In this document: positions 1 through 11,398 of the stretch, piece after piece
Numbering within the stretch: the stretch's first letter is position 1
Layout of the letters: each line of letters opens with the position of its first letter
Assembly (NCBI GenBank): GCA_037693485.1
Contig: CM075345.1
Span: 75,885,001-75,949,000 of the forward strand
Direction of reading: 5' to 3'
DNA length: 64,000 bases
Source: Kitagawia praeruptora
Taxonomy: Eukaryota; Streptophyta; Magnoliopsida; Apiales; Apiaceae
Notes under the pieces: generated by a model
Told to the model about the DNA's origin: nothing
The model's database searches: none
What the model saw: the letters and a program-made list of their open reading frames with translations, nothing else
Translations under genes and position numbers: made by a program

Positions 1-217
1 CTCCACTGGTTGTATGCTAGATGCAACCTATTCTGTAACAACTTCTTCTGGCTATAGCACCTGCTCATTCCCTGACTTCCTTTCTTCTCTCAGGGCATTC
101 TCTTCTTCTTTAACTATGTCATTTGCTTTCACGAGCACCGGTTACGAGAACAGTCAGAGCAGATTCTATATAAGAGTACCTTTGGGAAAGGGAGCGATCT
201 CTGAAAGGAGGTATAAG

Positions 218-517
218 GTGCCTGAGTTTGTTCTCTTTTCCGGTGAGGAGAAGAAGTCGACTATTGAGCATATAGCTCGGTTCTCGGTCCAGTGCGGGGA
301 AGCTAGGTCCAAGGACTACCTCAAGTTGAGGCTCTTTGCCAACTCTCTTACTAAATCGGCCTTCCCCTGGTATATGAACATCCCTCCAAACTCTATTAAA
401 AGTTGGTACGATCTGGAAAGCAAGTTCCATGAGCAATTCTATAGGACAGACCCAGACATTCAAGTTGCCAATTTGGCAAGATTGACTCAGCTCCAACGGT
501 CGAATCGCGAGGTTTAA
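218..517 (+). pseudogene. Ty3/gypsy gag fragment inside the NUMT
   Basis: The open frame running from 14 to 517 contains, from about residue 70, a retrotransposon Gag core: VLFSGEEKKSTIEHIARF, then LRLFANSLTKSAFPWYMN, then SWYDLESKFHEQFY and NLARLTQLQR. This is the usual order of the Gag domain (capsid-like, RNA packaging). Only about 100 residues survive. No zinc knuckle, protease or polymerase follows, since the frame stops at 515-517. The fragment was probably already in the mitochondrial genome before transfer. It is a relic, not a functional gene. Confidence 0.7.
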
Positions 518-3500
518 GAAGCTTTACCCAGACTAAGGTGTACGTGACTCTTACGCACTACGGGTTAGTGACTCGTTAACACTCCTCGTTCCGTGGGCTC
601 AAGAACTCGATGCTGATGAAACTCCTGCTTTTAGCGACTCGGTTCCTATTATAGACAGGTGGCAGCTTCCCATGCAAATCTTAATCGTTCAGTTTTGTCA
701 ATAACCGTTTTTACGCCTGGGTGGAAAGTATTGAGCCGCTTTAGGTGGTAACCATACGGGCACCGCCTCTTGACCTCTTGTGTAAAGTATATTACTCTCG
801 TTTTACCCCACTCTCGCTTCTACGCTTCTAACGCCTAGTTGTGTAAGCCAACAAGTGAGTTTTGCTTACGTGACACAAGACAGATTGAAAGCAAAGGTAA
901 AGCCGTCCAGTGATCAAGTAAAGGTTACGAAGTGATTAAATTGAACATACGAGCGAAACGAAATACTTGTTTATATCAATATAGATATAAATGGAACGAG
1001 AATCGGGAGTTGATATTGTGAAACGGAAGAAAGGCCGTGGATCCCTGATAGCCTAGTTGCTTCGAGCCTAACCCCTTGCTTGCAACAGAAACAATACCCG
1101 GAGAAAAGTTTCTACGCCTGTAAAGCCATTGCCCCTACGCCAAGCCCCAAAATAAAGAAGGAGGTTAGCCATCACGGGGAAGTGCAGTAAGTTATCTAGG
1201 ATATGATAGATAAAAATGGAAGGAGCGACCCTTGGACCTATAACCTTACCTCTTTGGGGCTCACTCCTTTTCTACTCGCTTGATCTTGATGACCAAGGAC
1301 TAGAAACGAAAAGCTAACTTCCAACCCTTGGAAAAACCTGATTCAAGACTTGTTTGACTGGCAGGACTGGTACTGGAACTTGTACCGATCTTGCGACATT
1401 TATTGCTGGTACCAATTCTGCGCAAAACATAGATTCTTGGCTAGGCAAGGGGCTGCTCAGTGAAAAGAAGCGCTCTCTTGAGTAAGCAAGTAAACTACCA
1501 AAAGCTTCTAATAAGCGATTACATACCAATCTTTCTTCTACTCAAAAACAAGCCTAAAACACGGGAAAACGCAAACTTGTCCGATTTGAGATTAGCCTTA
1601 GGAAGAGAAATCCAAAACAAGCAAAAATCACGGGAAAATACAAACTTGTCCGATTTGAAATCCCATCTACGAGCGGAAATGGACTTGTAGCCTAAAATCC
1701 CGCGAAAATGAAAGTGGAGATGGAAGGCTAGAGGGCTAAGATAGGAAGGCACATCTACTCAAACACGGGGATTCGTTTAGTGGGAATAAGAAGGAAAGGC
1801 AATCGAGTACTACCTTCTCTAGGAGCATGAGCTTGAATGGGACTCTTTCTTAGGGCTTGAAAGCTTCAGTGTTCTAGTTATACCAGTTTACTTCACTTCG
1901 AGTTGCTCTGTCCCGTATCCCTCTGAATAGGCATTCGAGAGACCTGGAATGTCGCCCAAGGGCCTTGTTGACGCAGCGCCTAGTCGCTCAATCAACTACT
2001 AGATCCGGAAGTCGAAGCCTAGAAGCGAGCACATTTGCCTGACGATGGAAGATACGTAGGTAGAGAGACCAATTGCCATGAATTCATGAACTTGCCCGTA
2101 AAGACGTAGATAAACGGAACATCTACTATAATTAAGTATGAGCAGGACAGTACCGATAACAACCACAAGGCCAAAGTCATTTAATGAACATCTGGTCTTC
2201 GCCTCCACCCGCGAATGGTGAATTTATAGCTGCTTGACCCCGCCCAACGGAAAAAGAAGTGGAAGTTAACCTCTCACTAACATGTGTATACGTAGTAATA
2301 TTTAGCTATGAATACTATCTTTTTTCTCAAAGACAGAAGACTCAATAATCGTTAGCCTCTCCCCCGATTCGACAGATCGAAGAAGCATACCACCTACCTG
2401 GGAATCAAAGATAGTGTCCTTTCTATCCTCTGCCCTAGCCCTTATCTTACATGCTCGGTCTTTAAGGTCTCCTAATCTGGCTGCTGGTGCAGGCTTCTAC
2501 CTGGCTGGAGGGGAATGAGTTGATTCCTGCAAATCCAGCCGAAGTGCTTCCTTCATCGTCTCAAGTAAGGGATTAGGCCCTCGAAGACACTGGAAATCCC
2601 CAGAGGCTGTCTTCGAATCAGGAAGTACCAGCAGATAATGAAGTAGGTCTGGTCACTCGAACATAATTTATGGCCATGTTAGATAGAAATCACCAGGCCG
2701 TAAATGAGTACTTCGATAAACTGATTCAAGAAATGACCGATAGATAAAAATGAGAAACTGAACAAATATAGGAGTCATGGAGGCGTAACTGCAGCAGTTA
2801 GCTCTACTCTAAAGGTAGTTCCGTTCTCCTCGGATGAGAATCGGTAGCTGTTAGAATAGTAGTAGCGGTGTGACTGTGACTTTCTTCTTTCAAAGACTGC
2901 TTGACTTGGCTAGAAAGGTAGTGAGTGCATTGATGCAGAGAAGTCGGAATATAGTCAGTGTGCCACGAGTGACTCCTTTTGTTGTCGATTGATTTGACTC
3001 TGTCTCCTCCCTCTCCTTTCCAGTCTCATTCCTCTCCTACCTAGTCGATCAGTCCAAACTCATCTGCGCTAGCTCTTGTACACTATGGAAAGAGTAGCTT
3101 TCTGTTCTTATGAAGTAGCTAATTTCGTTCCTCTTCTACCTAGTCGAGCCTCTTACGATCCAATGACAGCTATCTTTAGCTTCTATCCTATGTTTAGGCA
3201 TTAATGTAACATACACCTAAGGAGTACCTTTTTTGTGATAGAGGCTAAATAAGTAGGTTTAAGAACGAACAATCTCAACGTTATTAATAACTGCCGGGTT
3301 ACAAAGTGCATTTTTTCTAACAACAAGTCCCGATTGCCCTATCTCTTAAGGGAGGGTCGCATTCGGCTATAAACACCAAACTACCTACATATCCTCTTAT
3401 TCAAAAGAATCAGACCCTCTGTAGTTCTATTAATCTATAAGACAATTTAACAAGAAAGAAGAGCTGTAGATAAGCTTCTATCGTTCGTATACCATTTCTT

Positions 3501-5183
3501 ACGTAACCTAGAAATGGTTACTCACTCGCTTTGAGAGCATACCTCGTAAGAGTATATAGTTAGCTTATATAGTAGTATAACCTATATTGCTATATACTCA
3601 AGTAGCTATTCTTGTAAAGTAGATATCTAGTATATATACAAGTATAGCTAGCAACTCTATATAGCTTATATATGCTACTATGCAAGACATTCGTTATTGT
3701 TATAGCTTGCATTCTGGAAAGTCGCTAAATGGCATATCTATTGCCTGGCAGATAACGCTTTAGCTACGCTGTAGTTGTGTCTTTCTTATGTGTGATGCAA
3801 GCAAGTAAACTACCATAGTAGCAAGCTAAACTTGAATTGACCCAGAAGAGATGCCGAAAGCAGAGTTAGTCAAGTGCTTTAAGGCCTCGTTACGTACGCT
3901 ACTAGCGATAGTTATAGAGATTCTATGAGTCAAGTGCTTTAAGGCCAGTTATTCGTATACCATCGTACTACCCGCTTACTTAAGGCAGTACTCGATATAC
4001 TCACTTGCTAGCTTCTATCGTTCGTATACCGTATATAGGTATACTCACTAACTTTCAGGAATAGCACTTCTTCGCCCAATACTACTTCTGAGAACCATTC
4101 TTCAACTAGCTCTGGCAATGATAGCTCTAACCATTCTTCAACTAGCTCTGGTGACAATGATAGCTGCTCTAGCAACAACAATGATACAAGTGCGCGGGAA
4201 AGCAATGGCAACAACTATGATAGCACAGATTTCGAGCAAGCTTTATCTAAATCTGTCAAATATGAGCCCTTCTTTAGATAGGTGTTGTCCCGTCAAGCGT
4301 TGTTCAGATCTATCAACAAGAGAAGAAAAGCAGTTGCCGGAGGGTCTCACAAATCCTCTCAAGTTGCAGCAATGGAAAAGCTGCACCTACTTAACCATTT
4401 AACAGAGTCTCTCCTCATGCGGTGATAAGAAAAGGGTAATTAGCTTTGTAGCTGAGAAGAATATAAAAGTGCTGGGACTTGAGTTGCAACCTAGTACAAG
4501 CCATATTAAACTGCTTCTCTTGATGTTGTGGGGTATTACACCTCTTCATGAATCAGCCTTATAAGCCTATTTTCTCTTTCATTGACTACTTTAGCCCTAT
4601 CATCTGTGAATCCAGTGGTTGTGCTAGGCTTCTGACACTCACTCGCAAGGTTTCGTTGCTTTCTCTTAGTTGGGCTAGTAAGATACTTTGTCGGAATGTA
4701 TGGGAATGCAAGTGAGAGTACTGTCCTTGGCTCAAAGAGAGAAGGCAAAGACTGTGGTTATAGCTCCTATTGAGAATTGGGCTTTTGAGGTGCCATCTAA
4801 GCCCTTCAGTTGACCAATTCCCTACCCCACCTCCAAGTAGCCATTGTTCTTTCTTTCTTGCTTTGTTGCCGGTCAAGAAAGGTGCCAGTGGAACTACTAT
4901 CTATGATTTACCCTTTCTTGCTTGTCTTGACTTGAAAGAAAGTATCTTGAAGAAAGATTCCCGAGATGGTAGAGTCTTCTGCTCTCTTTCTACACCTCTC
5001 ATTATCAGACTCCGAATTAGACTCAGGTGACTCAGACTTAGACTGAATTCCCGGGACATTTCTCTTTTTTCTTTTAAAGAGCTCAATTGGGGAGAGGTAT
5101 TCATCCAATTCTACTCGACGATGAGGAGTTAACAGCTGCTATTGTAGCTTGTAGCTCGGAGCTAAAGTAGCTTCAGAAAGAGG
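518..5183. other. Mitochondrial-type intergenic DNA without recognisable genes
   Basis: I see no coding region, rRNA or tRNA that I can support. Small local repeats are present. AAACTTGTCCGATTTGA occurs at 1573-1589 and 1642-1658, 69 bp apart. GTCAAGTGCTTTAAGGCC occurs twice about 60 bp apart near 3870 and 3928. A 20-nt word ending in TTCGTATACC recurs near 3474 and 4011. A TATA-rich tract (about 3550-3680) reads TATATAGC-like in both directions. These are typical of plant mitochondrial spacers. Confidence 0.5.
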
Positions 5184-5400
5184 TCAAAATCTGGATAGGG
5201 AACAGGGGCTGCGACCTGTAGTTCGACTTACTGAACTATTATAAGCGAATTCCGCCATAGGAAGGACTTGGTACCAGTTAGCAATATGATCACCAACAAG
5301 GCAGCGGAGGCGATCACCCAAGCTTCGGTTAACAACCCCCGCACTCCGGTGCTCCAATGAAAAACAGTTCTCCGCCTTACACAGGTTGCTCCTACACAGA
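5184..5400 (-). pseudogene. Ty3/gypsy integrase fragment inside the NUMT
   Basis: On the minus strand the translation contains NRSLGDRLRCLVGDH, NWYQVLPMAEFAYNSS and SRTTGRSPCS. This is the C-terminal part of a Ty3/gypsy integrase core, where the family has W...VLPxAEFAYN followed by ..TGxSPF. The catalytic D-D-E residues lie upstream of this part and are absent. The neighbouring sequence (5401-5534) stays open but is not recognisable. Like the gag piece at 218-517 it is a fossil carried in mitochondrial DNA. Whether both come from one insertion cannot be told. Confidence 0.7.
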
Positions 5401-5534
5401 ACGTAATCCTTGGTTAAGCTGTCCTGGATAATGAGGACAATCTTTGCTAAGATGGAGAATCTTCTAAAACTCTCTGCCACAATAGAATAAAGAAGTCGAT
5501 AAAACCTTAGGCTCCGGAGCTCCTTCTGACGCAC

Positions 5535-6763
5535 TTTTCTTTCAATAAAAGGGTCTTAGTTAAAAGAGAAGAACTGATCAACCCCTAGGATTTAGGATTT
5601 AGGATTAGGATCAGGTTGACACTCCGTAGGCTAGGCGGCGTTAAGCCCTCTTTTATTAGTATAAAAGGAGCTGTGGTAGATCGGATCAGAGCAGAGCTTG
5701 GAAAGGAGGCCTTCTGTTCTTCTTTGATCCATTTCACCAGCTGCATCTCCTTATTGGTTCGACTGTAGGAGCATGGAATCTTTACTAAAAATGGAATAAA
5801 AGATAACAAAAGCTGCCCTAGTCCCTCTAAGATCGAAAAAGATTGTACTCTGTGAAGCATACCAACTAACGCTAAGATAAAAGAACGCACTAATAGATTA
5901 GATTAAAGAAAGGCGATTTCTTTCTTTTTTTTATATAAAAAAGAATGATAAAGAAAATAAGTAGGAAAAGAGCCAGTCTGTTAAGTTTGGATATTCCTTT
6001 GGTAGTAAGATCAGGATATCTCTAGAGCTAGGCATCAGGTAACATGAGGTAGTAGAGAGGAGTGATGAGCCAGTAAGTTGCCGATAGCCAACTAGTCAAT
6101 CTCATCTATCTCGTGCTCTTTTTCTCTTTCTCCAGTCCCTCATGTCGAAAAACCCAGTAAAGATAGGTCACTAAAGTATCAAGAGGCTAATCTCTTTTTT
6201 TTGTTTGGTCCGGTAGCTAAAAGAAAGTCCTCACTTTATCTTGAACAAGGGAAGGGCGGCATAGCATTAGCTTCAATTGAACATGCTCAACCTTGAGGTG
6301 GTAGGCCGAAGAACCGTTGAACGCTTCAACTTGGCCACTGAAGAAGGCGAAGGCTGGGCGAGAGACTAGGCGCCAGCTTACTACTTACTGCCATGGTTGA
6401 AGCTTTAGGCTCCATAGACGGAACTCTTTTTAGGTTTAGGGATGGGAGGACAGCACTCAGCACCTAAGGTGGGGTTCAATGCCTAACAAAAAAAGAAAAA
6501 AAAAGGGGGGAACAAAAGAGATGTATGGCTGAGGGGAGGAGAGAAAGAACGCATGCATGGAGATTATGTCTATCGGAGGTTCGAGAATCTATGAAAGGAC
6601 ATCTAAGGCTAAGGAATAATTCAAGGAAGTCCATTACTAAGAGAAGTGGTGATCTCGTCTTGCTTGCTGGGAGAGAGGAAGCTTCCGGACCACCCTTTCA
6701 AGCCAGATAGCGGGCGATCACTCAGCAATGAACACTAACTGAGAGCGGCCGGGAATGAGTACC
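5535..6763. other. NUMT spacer, nothing recognised
   Basis: Spacer upstream of the tRNA-Glu (on the plus strand). It contains an A/T-rich tract at 5915-5960, a G-run after A-rich sequence near 6490-6515, and short open frames without similarity that I recognise. No gene is called. Confidence 0.4.
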
Positions 6764-6835
6764 TATCCCTTACGGGAATCGAACCCGTGTCTTCGACATG
6801 AAAAGACGATGTCCTAACCACTGGACGAAAGGGAC
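6764..6835 (-). tRNA. trnE: Mitochondrial-type tRNA-Glu (UUC)
   Basis: A 72-nt complete cloverleaf reads on the minus strand. The acceptor arm starts GTCCCTT and pairs with AAGGGAT (one G-U). The D-arm reads TCCAGTGGTTAGGA. The anticodon arm carries TTC in CTTTTCATG. The T-arm reads ACGGGTTCGATTCCCGT. The sequence is of the native plant mitochondrial type, not the plastid type. CCA is not encoded, as usual. Within a nuclear insertion it is probably not processed into a functional organellar tRNA, but no base breaks the fold. Confidence 0.9.
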
Positions 6836-7589
6836 CAAAAAGCCATTCTCTCAGCTCCGAGAATAGAAGTGGTTCGTTTTGTTTCTATACGCAATTAAAG
6901 ATTTCGTTTGTGTTCATGTTGGCGATTTCTGATGTGAATTCGGCGGGTCGTCCCCCCTTCCTACGGGTTCCCCCACCGACCCAGTGACACACCAACCACG
7001 CCCCCTCTCTTTCTCCGATCATAAAGCCCGCGGATCCTTTTTTTCGCCCCCCTCCCCGAATAAGCAAATAAGTAAGGCCCCGCTCTTTATAATAAAAACA
7101 GGGGGCGAAGCGCCCATTTGAAGTGACGAAGGCCTATGCTACAGTAAGAAAAAAGTATGTTGAGGTTACGAAGTCACTTAGTCTAACTATAAAGAAAGGG
7201 GCTAAGGTTACGAAGTAAGGTCAGCTGGTTAAGGAAAGCTCAGGTTATGAAATAGTTTTGCCGTTAATTAATAATATAATTAATTAAGTAGTAGCGAGAC
7301 GTCGGTACGGAGTTGCGTCAACTGTGGATATAGACTAGGCTAAGGGACGGACTTCATCTCTTCTATTCTCTTCACTTACACCTTACACTTCCGCTGAGTC
7401 TAACGAGGCTCAGGTGCGGAGCCTTCCACTGTGGACCGAGACTACGCAAAGGTAAAACACCCTAGAAACTTCACTGACTTTATCATATGATTTTTCTACG
7501 CTCAATAAGAACCCGGAATAGCGGAAATAGGCGTGAACCAACCCAACAAACAAGGAAAGGACGTCTCTCGGGGCATCTGAGAATGATTC
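6836..7589 (+). other. Remnant of nad7 intron 3 / mitochondrial spacer
   Basis: Lies between the tRNA and domain V of the group II intron that precedes nad7 exon 4. It is presumably mostly intron or adjoining spacer. The blocks AGGTTACGAAGT and close variants recur three times (about 7163, 7204 and 7245). No open reading frame of note and no maturase is present. Confidence 0.4.
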
Positions 7590-7720
7590 GAGCCGTATGA
7601 AGGGAAACTCTCACGTACAGTTTGTTTTTTTTGGGGGGGGGGGGGAGCCCGGCAGGGTCCCCCCACTTACTTGGCCCAGGCCTCAGTGAAAGTTAAGTGG
7701 TGGGCCTCCCATCCCAACCA
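7590..7720 (+). other. 3' end of group II intron (nad7 intron 3): domain V and VI region
   Basis: GAGCCGTATGA...TCACGTACAGTTT (7590-7623) folds as the conserved 34-nt domain V hairpin of group II introns, with AGC near its 5' side and a GAAA-type tip. It is followed by a T8-G13 run and then about 90 nt leading to ...CCCAACCAG, after which nad7 coding sequence begins. The domain V to exon distance is longer than in typical introns, and the long G homopolymer is probably a post-transfer change. Position and neighbour identify it as the intron preceding exon 4 of nad7. Confidence 0.7.
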
Positions 7721-7931
7721 GGGGTATGCTGGGATTCGCGAAGAGCAGCACCTTACGATGTTCATGACCAATCGGATCCTGACGTACCAGTAGGTACCAG
7801 AGGAGATCGCTATGATCGTTACTTTATTCGTATCGAAGAGATGCGACAAAGTGTTTGGATCATTGTGCAATGTCCTAATAAAATGCCTAGTGGCATGATC
7901 AAAGCCGATGATCGTAAGCTATGTCCTCCAT
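7721..7931 (+). pseudogene. nad7: nad7 exon 4, truncated (NADH dehydrogenase subunit 7)
   Basis: Codes for part of the 49-kDa-type subunit of respiratory complex I. The translation contains GVCWDSRRAAPYDVHDQSDP, VPVGTRGDRYDRYFIRIEEM and MPSGMIKADDRKLCPP, which is plant mitochondrial Nad7 exon 4. The Ser in HDQSDP is TCG, where the mature protein usually has Leu after C-to-U editing, so this is genomic unedited mitochondrial sequence and not a cDNA copy. Changes such as R-to-W in QSVWIIVQ look like decay. Homology stops at CPP (7931). An unrelated 22-nt junction and then a trinucleotide array replace the last ~30 nt and exon 5, so it cannot make a working protein. Confidence 0.9.
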
Positions 7932-7953
7932 GGAATCGTGCGCCGTGTGAAAC

Positions 7954-8026
<73 letters not shown>

Positions 8027-8214
8027 TAGTAGTGGTAGTAGTGGTAGTAGTAGTGGTGGTAGTAGTAGTGGTAGTAGCGGTGGTAGTAGCAGTGGTAGTA
8101 GTAGTGGTAGTAGTAGTGGTGGTGGTGGTAGTAGTAGTATTAGTAGTAGTAGTAGTGGTAGTAGTAGTGGTAGTAGTAGTGGTAGTAGTAGTGGTAGTAG
8201 TAGTGGTAGTAGTG

Positions 8215-8274
<60 letters not shown>

Positions 8275-8320
8275 CTACCACCACCACCACTACCACCACT
8301 ACCACTACCACTACTACTAC
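7954..8320. repeat. Trinucleotide array (GTA)n/(GTG) switching to (TAC)n/(ACC)n
   Basis: About 320 nt of GTA/TAG units with GTG interruptions (7954-8272), then an abrupt switch to the complementary TAC/ACC units (8273-8320). The two halves can pair as a large hairpin. It starts 22 nt after nad7 homology ends and stops on the first bases of a hAT-like terminus (TAGGGATGG, 8321). The long Ser, Val or Thr homopolymer frames here are by-products of the repeat. Confidence 0.95.
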
Positions 8321-8777
8321 TAGGGATGGCAACGGGTCGGGTCGGGTTTTTCAATATCCAGATCCAGACCCGATTTTTTTGACTGGACCCGGACCCGAAA
8401 AATACCCAAAAATTAAGACCCGGACCCGGATCCAACGGATTTCGGATCGTATTGGATTTTACCCGAAACCCGAATGTTTGGATTTTACCCGAGACCCGAA
8501 CCCGAATTACTAATAAAATTATAATTAAAAGAAAAATTGATTATTTGACTGTTAATTGTAAATATTAATAATAAAATGATATAATAATTAATAATTAAAA
8601 TTAAATGCATGTAAATATTAATAATGAAATGATACAATAATTAGTGAAATGTATGTAAATTATGTATCATGGTTATAAAATTAAGTAAGATATTAATATA
8701 TTTAATAATTCATTATATATATATCGGGTTTTTAATCGGGTTTCGGGTTCGGATCGGGTTTGGATCGGATTTCGGGT
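8321..8777 (+). mobile_element. hAT-like MITE, left end only
   Basis: Begins TAGGGATGGCAACGGGTCGG, a terminus common to non-autonomous hAT elements in plants, followed by GGGTCGGG/ACCCGAAACCCG-type subterminal repeats in both orientations (8330-8510). The interior is AT-rich (8511-8710), and CGGGTTT repeats return at 8722-8777. The mirror-image right terminus is missing: the element runs straight into a (CTA)n array at 8778. No coding capacity. It was probably truncated by, or inserted within, an expanding CTA microsatellite. Confidence 0.6.

Positions 8778-8831
<54 letters not shown>
8778..8831 (+). repeat. (CTA)n microsatellite
   Basis: An 18-unit CTA array directly abutting the CGGGT repeats of the hAT-like element. 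It has the same orientation as the CTA units that end at 8320 on the other side, so the element is bracketed by the same microsatellite. Confidence 0.95.
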
Positions 8832-8977
8832 TTTTTAGTTGTTTTGTAGTGTTCATAGTGAGTATGAAAAAATATTCTTAACTTATAATTGAAGATATTT
8901 CAAATTTTAAATTGATTTATTATGATTTCACTTACATATTTTAATAATTAAATTAAAAAAAGAAAAAAAAATCAATA

Positions 8978-9062
8978 GACTGCCGCAATGAAACATAAGC
9001 AGAACATATGACTACCGCAATGCTACATTGCTGCTGCCACAATGAAACATTGCGGTAGTCCT
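8978..9062. repeat. Palindrome cluster 1 (MULE terminal/subterminal repeats)
   Basis: Several copies of an imperfect palindrome built on GCAATG-N-(A/T)AACATTGC (for example ACAATGAAACATTGCGG), each flanked by CTACC/GGTAG. The same units recur at 11399-11585 and 14763-14845. Together they frame the FAR1-type transposase relic and the PMD relic. Terminal or subterminal clusters are expected of Mutator-like elements, but no long classic TIR is evident. Confidence 0.6.
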
Positions 9063-9230
9063 AGGGCCTATTTTTTATCAGCTAATAATTTTAAACAACT
9101 GTGTAAACTTCTCTTTCCCCCATTTCTCACATATACACACTTCCAAAAAAAAACGTTAGCTCTTCCCCATTTTTTACATATACATACACTTCCAAAAGTT
9201 AAGGGTTTGAAGGTTCTTAAAGATCAAAAA

Positions 9231-11132
9231 TTCAACAAAAAAAGGTTAGCTCGTGCGTATATTTGTATAAAAGGTGGAAGAACGACACCATTGAATTCGG
9301 AAGATCGTGGTAAAGGGAAACGTATTAGGGAGTCGATTCCACGAACGAATTGTCATGCTCGAATGTGTGTCGCTCATAATATTAAGACAAATAAATGGAG
9401 AGTTACAAAGGTCAATTTGGAACACAATCATGATATGGTGGCACCGGAGAAGGTACAATTTTTTCAAAGATCACGCAACATAGATCCGCTCACGTGATCA
9501 TTGATTGAGTTATTTAATAAATCGGGGATCGAGACGAATAAAGTGATGAAATATCTTAGTGAGACATGTGGTGGTGTTGAGAATCTAGGTTTTTCTCATC
9601 AAGATGTATGTAATGTGATACGTGACATTCGGCGCCGAGTGTTTGATTCCGGTGATCCTCGATGCTTGAACGCCTACAAGAATTTCGGTGATGTGGTTAC
9701 GTTCGATTCAACTTATCGGACGAATAGATATTGAATGCCTTTCATACCTATTATGGGGGTAAACCACCACTACCAAAATATTTTGTTTGGATTTGCACTA
9801 ATGAGGGATGAGGAAGAGACATCTTATAAATGGGTTTTGAAAACATGGTTGGAAGTCGTTGACAACAAGGCATCAATTACAATCATTACTGATCAAGACA
9901 TTGCTTTGGGAAACACTATTGCGGATATTATGCCGGAAACAAAGCACATGTATTGTACATGGCATATAAGTATTAAGTTCCCCGAGAAGTTATCTAGCTT
10001 GTACACCAATTATCCGGAATTTAAAACGGATTTTAATGCATGTGTGTACAAGTCGTTGACACCCACAGAATTCGAAGGTCGGTGGGAGGAATTGGTCGAG
10101 AAGTACGATCTTGATAATTATGATTGGCTAAATGAAATGTATGTTGTTAGAGGTCAATGGATTGGTGCTTACACGAGACAACACTTTGTCGCCGGTATGA
10201 CCACAACCTCAAGAAGCGAGTCCATGAATTCTTTTTTTGATGAATATGTGCGAGCATCAACCGGTTTGAAATAATTTATTAAGAACTCACAAAAAGCTTT
10301 GGAGTCACAATATCTTAGGGAAGTTAAAAATGACTACGAGACCGAGGAATAGGATACAAAACTAGTGTTGCATTCGCCCTTGGAAATTAATGCATCTGAG
10401 ATTTACACAAAAGAAATGTTTAAGCGTTTCCAAAAGGAGCTTTTGAAAAGCACATCATACCAAGTGACGAGGGCTAGACAAGGTGAAACTTATTTTTTTA
10501 AATTGTACTTGGTTGAGAAGTGTACGGTTGGAGAATCATAGAAGAAGTTACCTTTTAACGGCTTACTTTGACGGAAAGCTAGATTGTACTTGTAAGAATT
10601 TTGAACATTCCGGGGTGATTTGTAAACACATGATCCGGTACCAAGACAAGAAGCAAAAACTCAAAATACCGGACCTCTACATCATGCCTAGGTGGACAAT
10701 GAAGGGCAATAAAATTGCCGAACCTCTACCGTATACCCTCCCGTTCTTGCCAATATTGGTGCATCACAATCGTCAAGGTATAGTGCACTGTGCAAATCTT
10801 TTCAAAACTTGGGTGCTATAGGTAGTTGTTCTGTTCCACGATTCAATTACGTGATGAACGTGATTGAGAAAGAGAAACATAACGTGAAAAATAAATTTCC
10901 GGAAGAACAACGTAACGAGAAAATGAATGAGTCATTTGACCATGATGATTACCAACATGATCCGATATTCGATCCTCCAATGTCACAAACTAAGGGACGA
11001 AAGAAATCGGGAAGATATAAAAGTGGTGTTGAAACTTCGACTTCAAAGGCCAAGCCACGAAAGTGCGGAAAGTGTGGGGTAGAGGGAGCAAATCATGATA
11101 GAAGAAATTGTCCTAATCCTCCTCTTCAATGA
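9231..11132 (+). pseudogene. FAR1-related MULE transposase, degenerate
   Basis: Order of domains: FAR1-type DNA-binding region (NCHARMCVAH...WRVTKVNLEHNHD, about 9350-9440); MULE transposase core (NFGDVVTFDSTYRTNRY, then MPFIPIMGVNHHYQ, ITDQDIALGNTI and MYCTWHI, 9680-9970); SWIM zinc finger CTCKNFEHSGVICKH (about 10580-10632); C-terminal zinc knuckle CGKCGVEGANHDRRNC (about 11060-11110). Most of the gene is in one frame, broken by stops at 9495-9497, 9732-9734, at about 10272 and at about 10350, and by a frameshift near 10530 that is reversed before 10810. The family comprises FAR1/FHY3-like proteins derived from MULE transposases. This copy is transposon-like, lies between palindrome clusters, and is dead. 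Confidence 0.85.
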
Positions 11133-11398
11133 ATGTATTCATATTTGAATTAATTTTTCAATTTATTATGCGACATTGAATTAATTATATCAAATTGAAT
11201 TTATTTTGCAATACATTGTGATAAAAATTGAAAAATATGAAAAAGATGATTAATATTCATTAAGAAAAAAAATGAAAAAATGATTAATATTTATTGAGAA
11301 ATAAAATTGTGATTTAACAAAAAAAATGAAAATTCGAAGTAAACAAAAAACAGAGGAAAAACAGGGGAAGGGGACTGGAGCTTCTGCCTAACTTCTAA

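Larger units (their letters stand above)
1..7931. other. Mitochondrion-derived nuclear segment (NUMT)
   Basis: Seen: this stretch is visibly less AT-rich than the rest of the window and contains a mitochondrial-type tRNA-Glu, a group II intron domain V and most of nad7 exon 4 in plant-mitochondrial order. Known: plant mitochondrial intergenic DNA often carries fragments of Ty3/gypsy elements, and two are present here (218-517 and 5184-5400). Inference: a mitochondrial fragment inserted into a nuclear chromosome, because nuclear transposons follow directly after the trinucleotide arrays beginning at 7954. The left edge lies outside the window. An assembly chimera cannot be excluded from sequence alone. 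Confidence 0.75.

Noticed and set aside
4008..4402. ORFs of 68 and 94 codons in the NUMT
   Set aside because: Low-complexity repeats of GCTCTGG/AACTAGCTC explain the open frames. No match to a mitochondrial gene that I recognise.
7899..8513. Long open frames of poly-Ser, poly-Thr, poly-Val or poly-Leu on both strands
   Set aside because: They are translations of the GTA/TAC trinucleotide arrays, open in many frames at once. There is no gene context.
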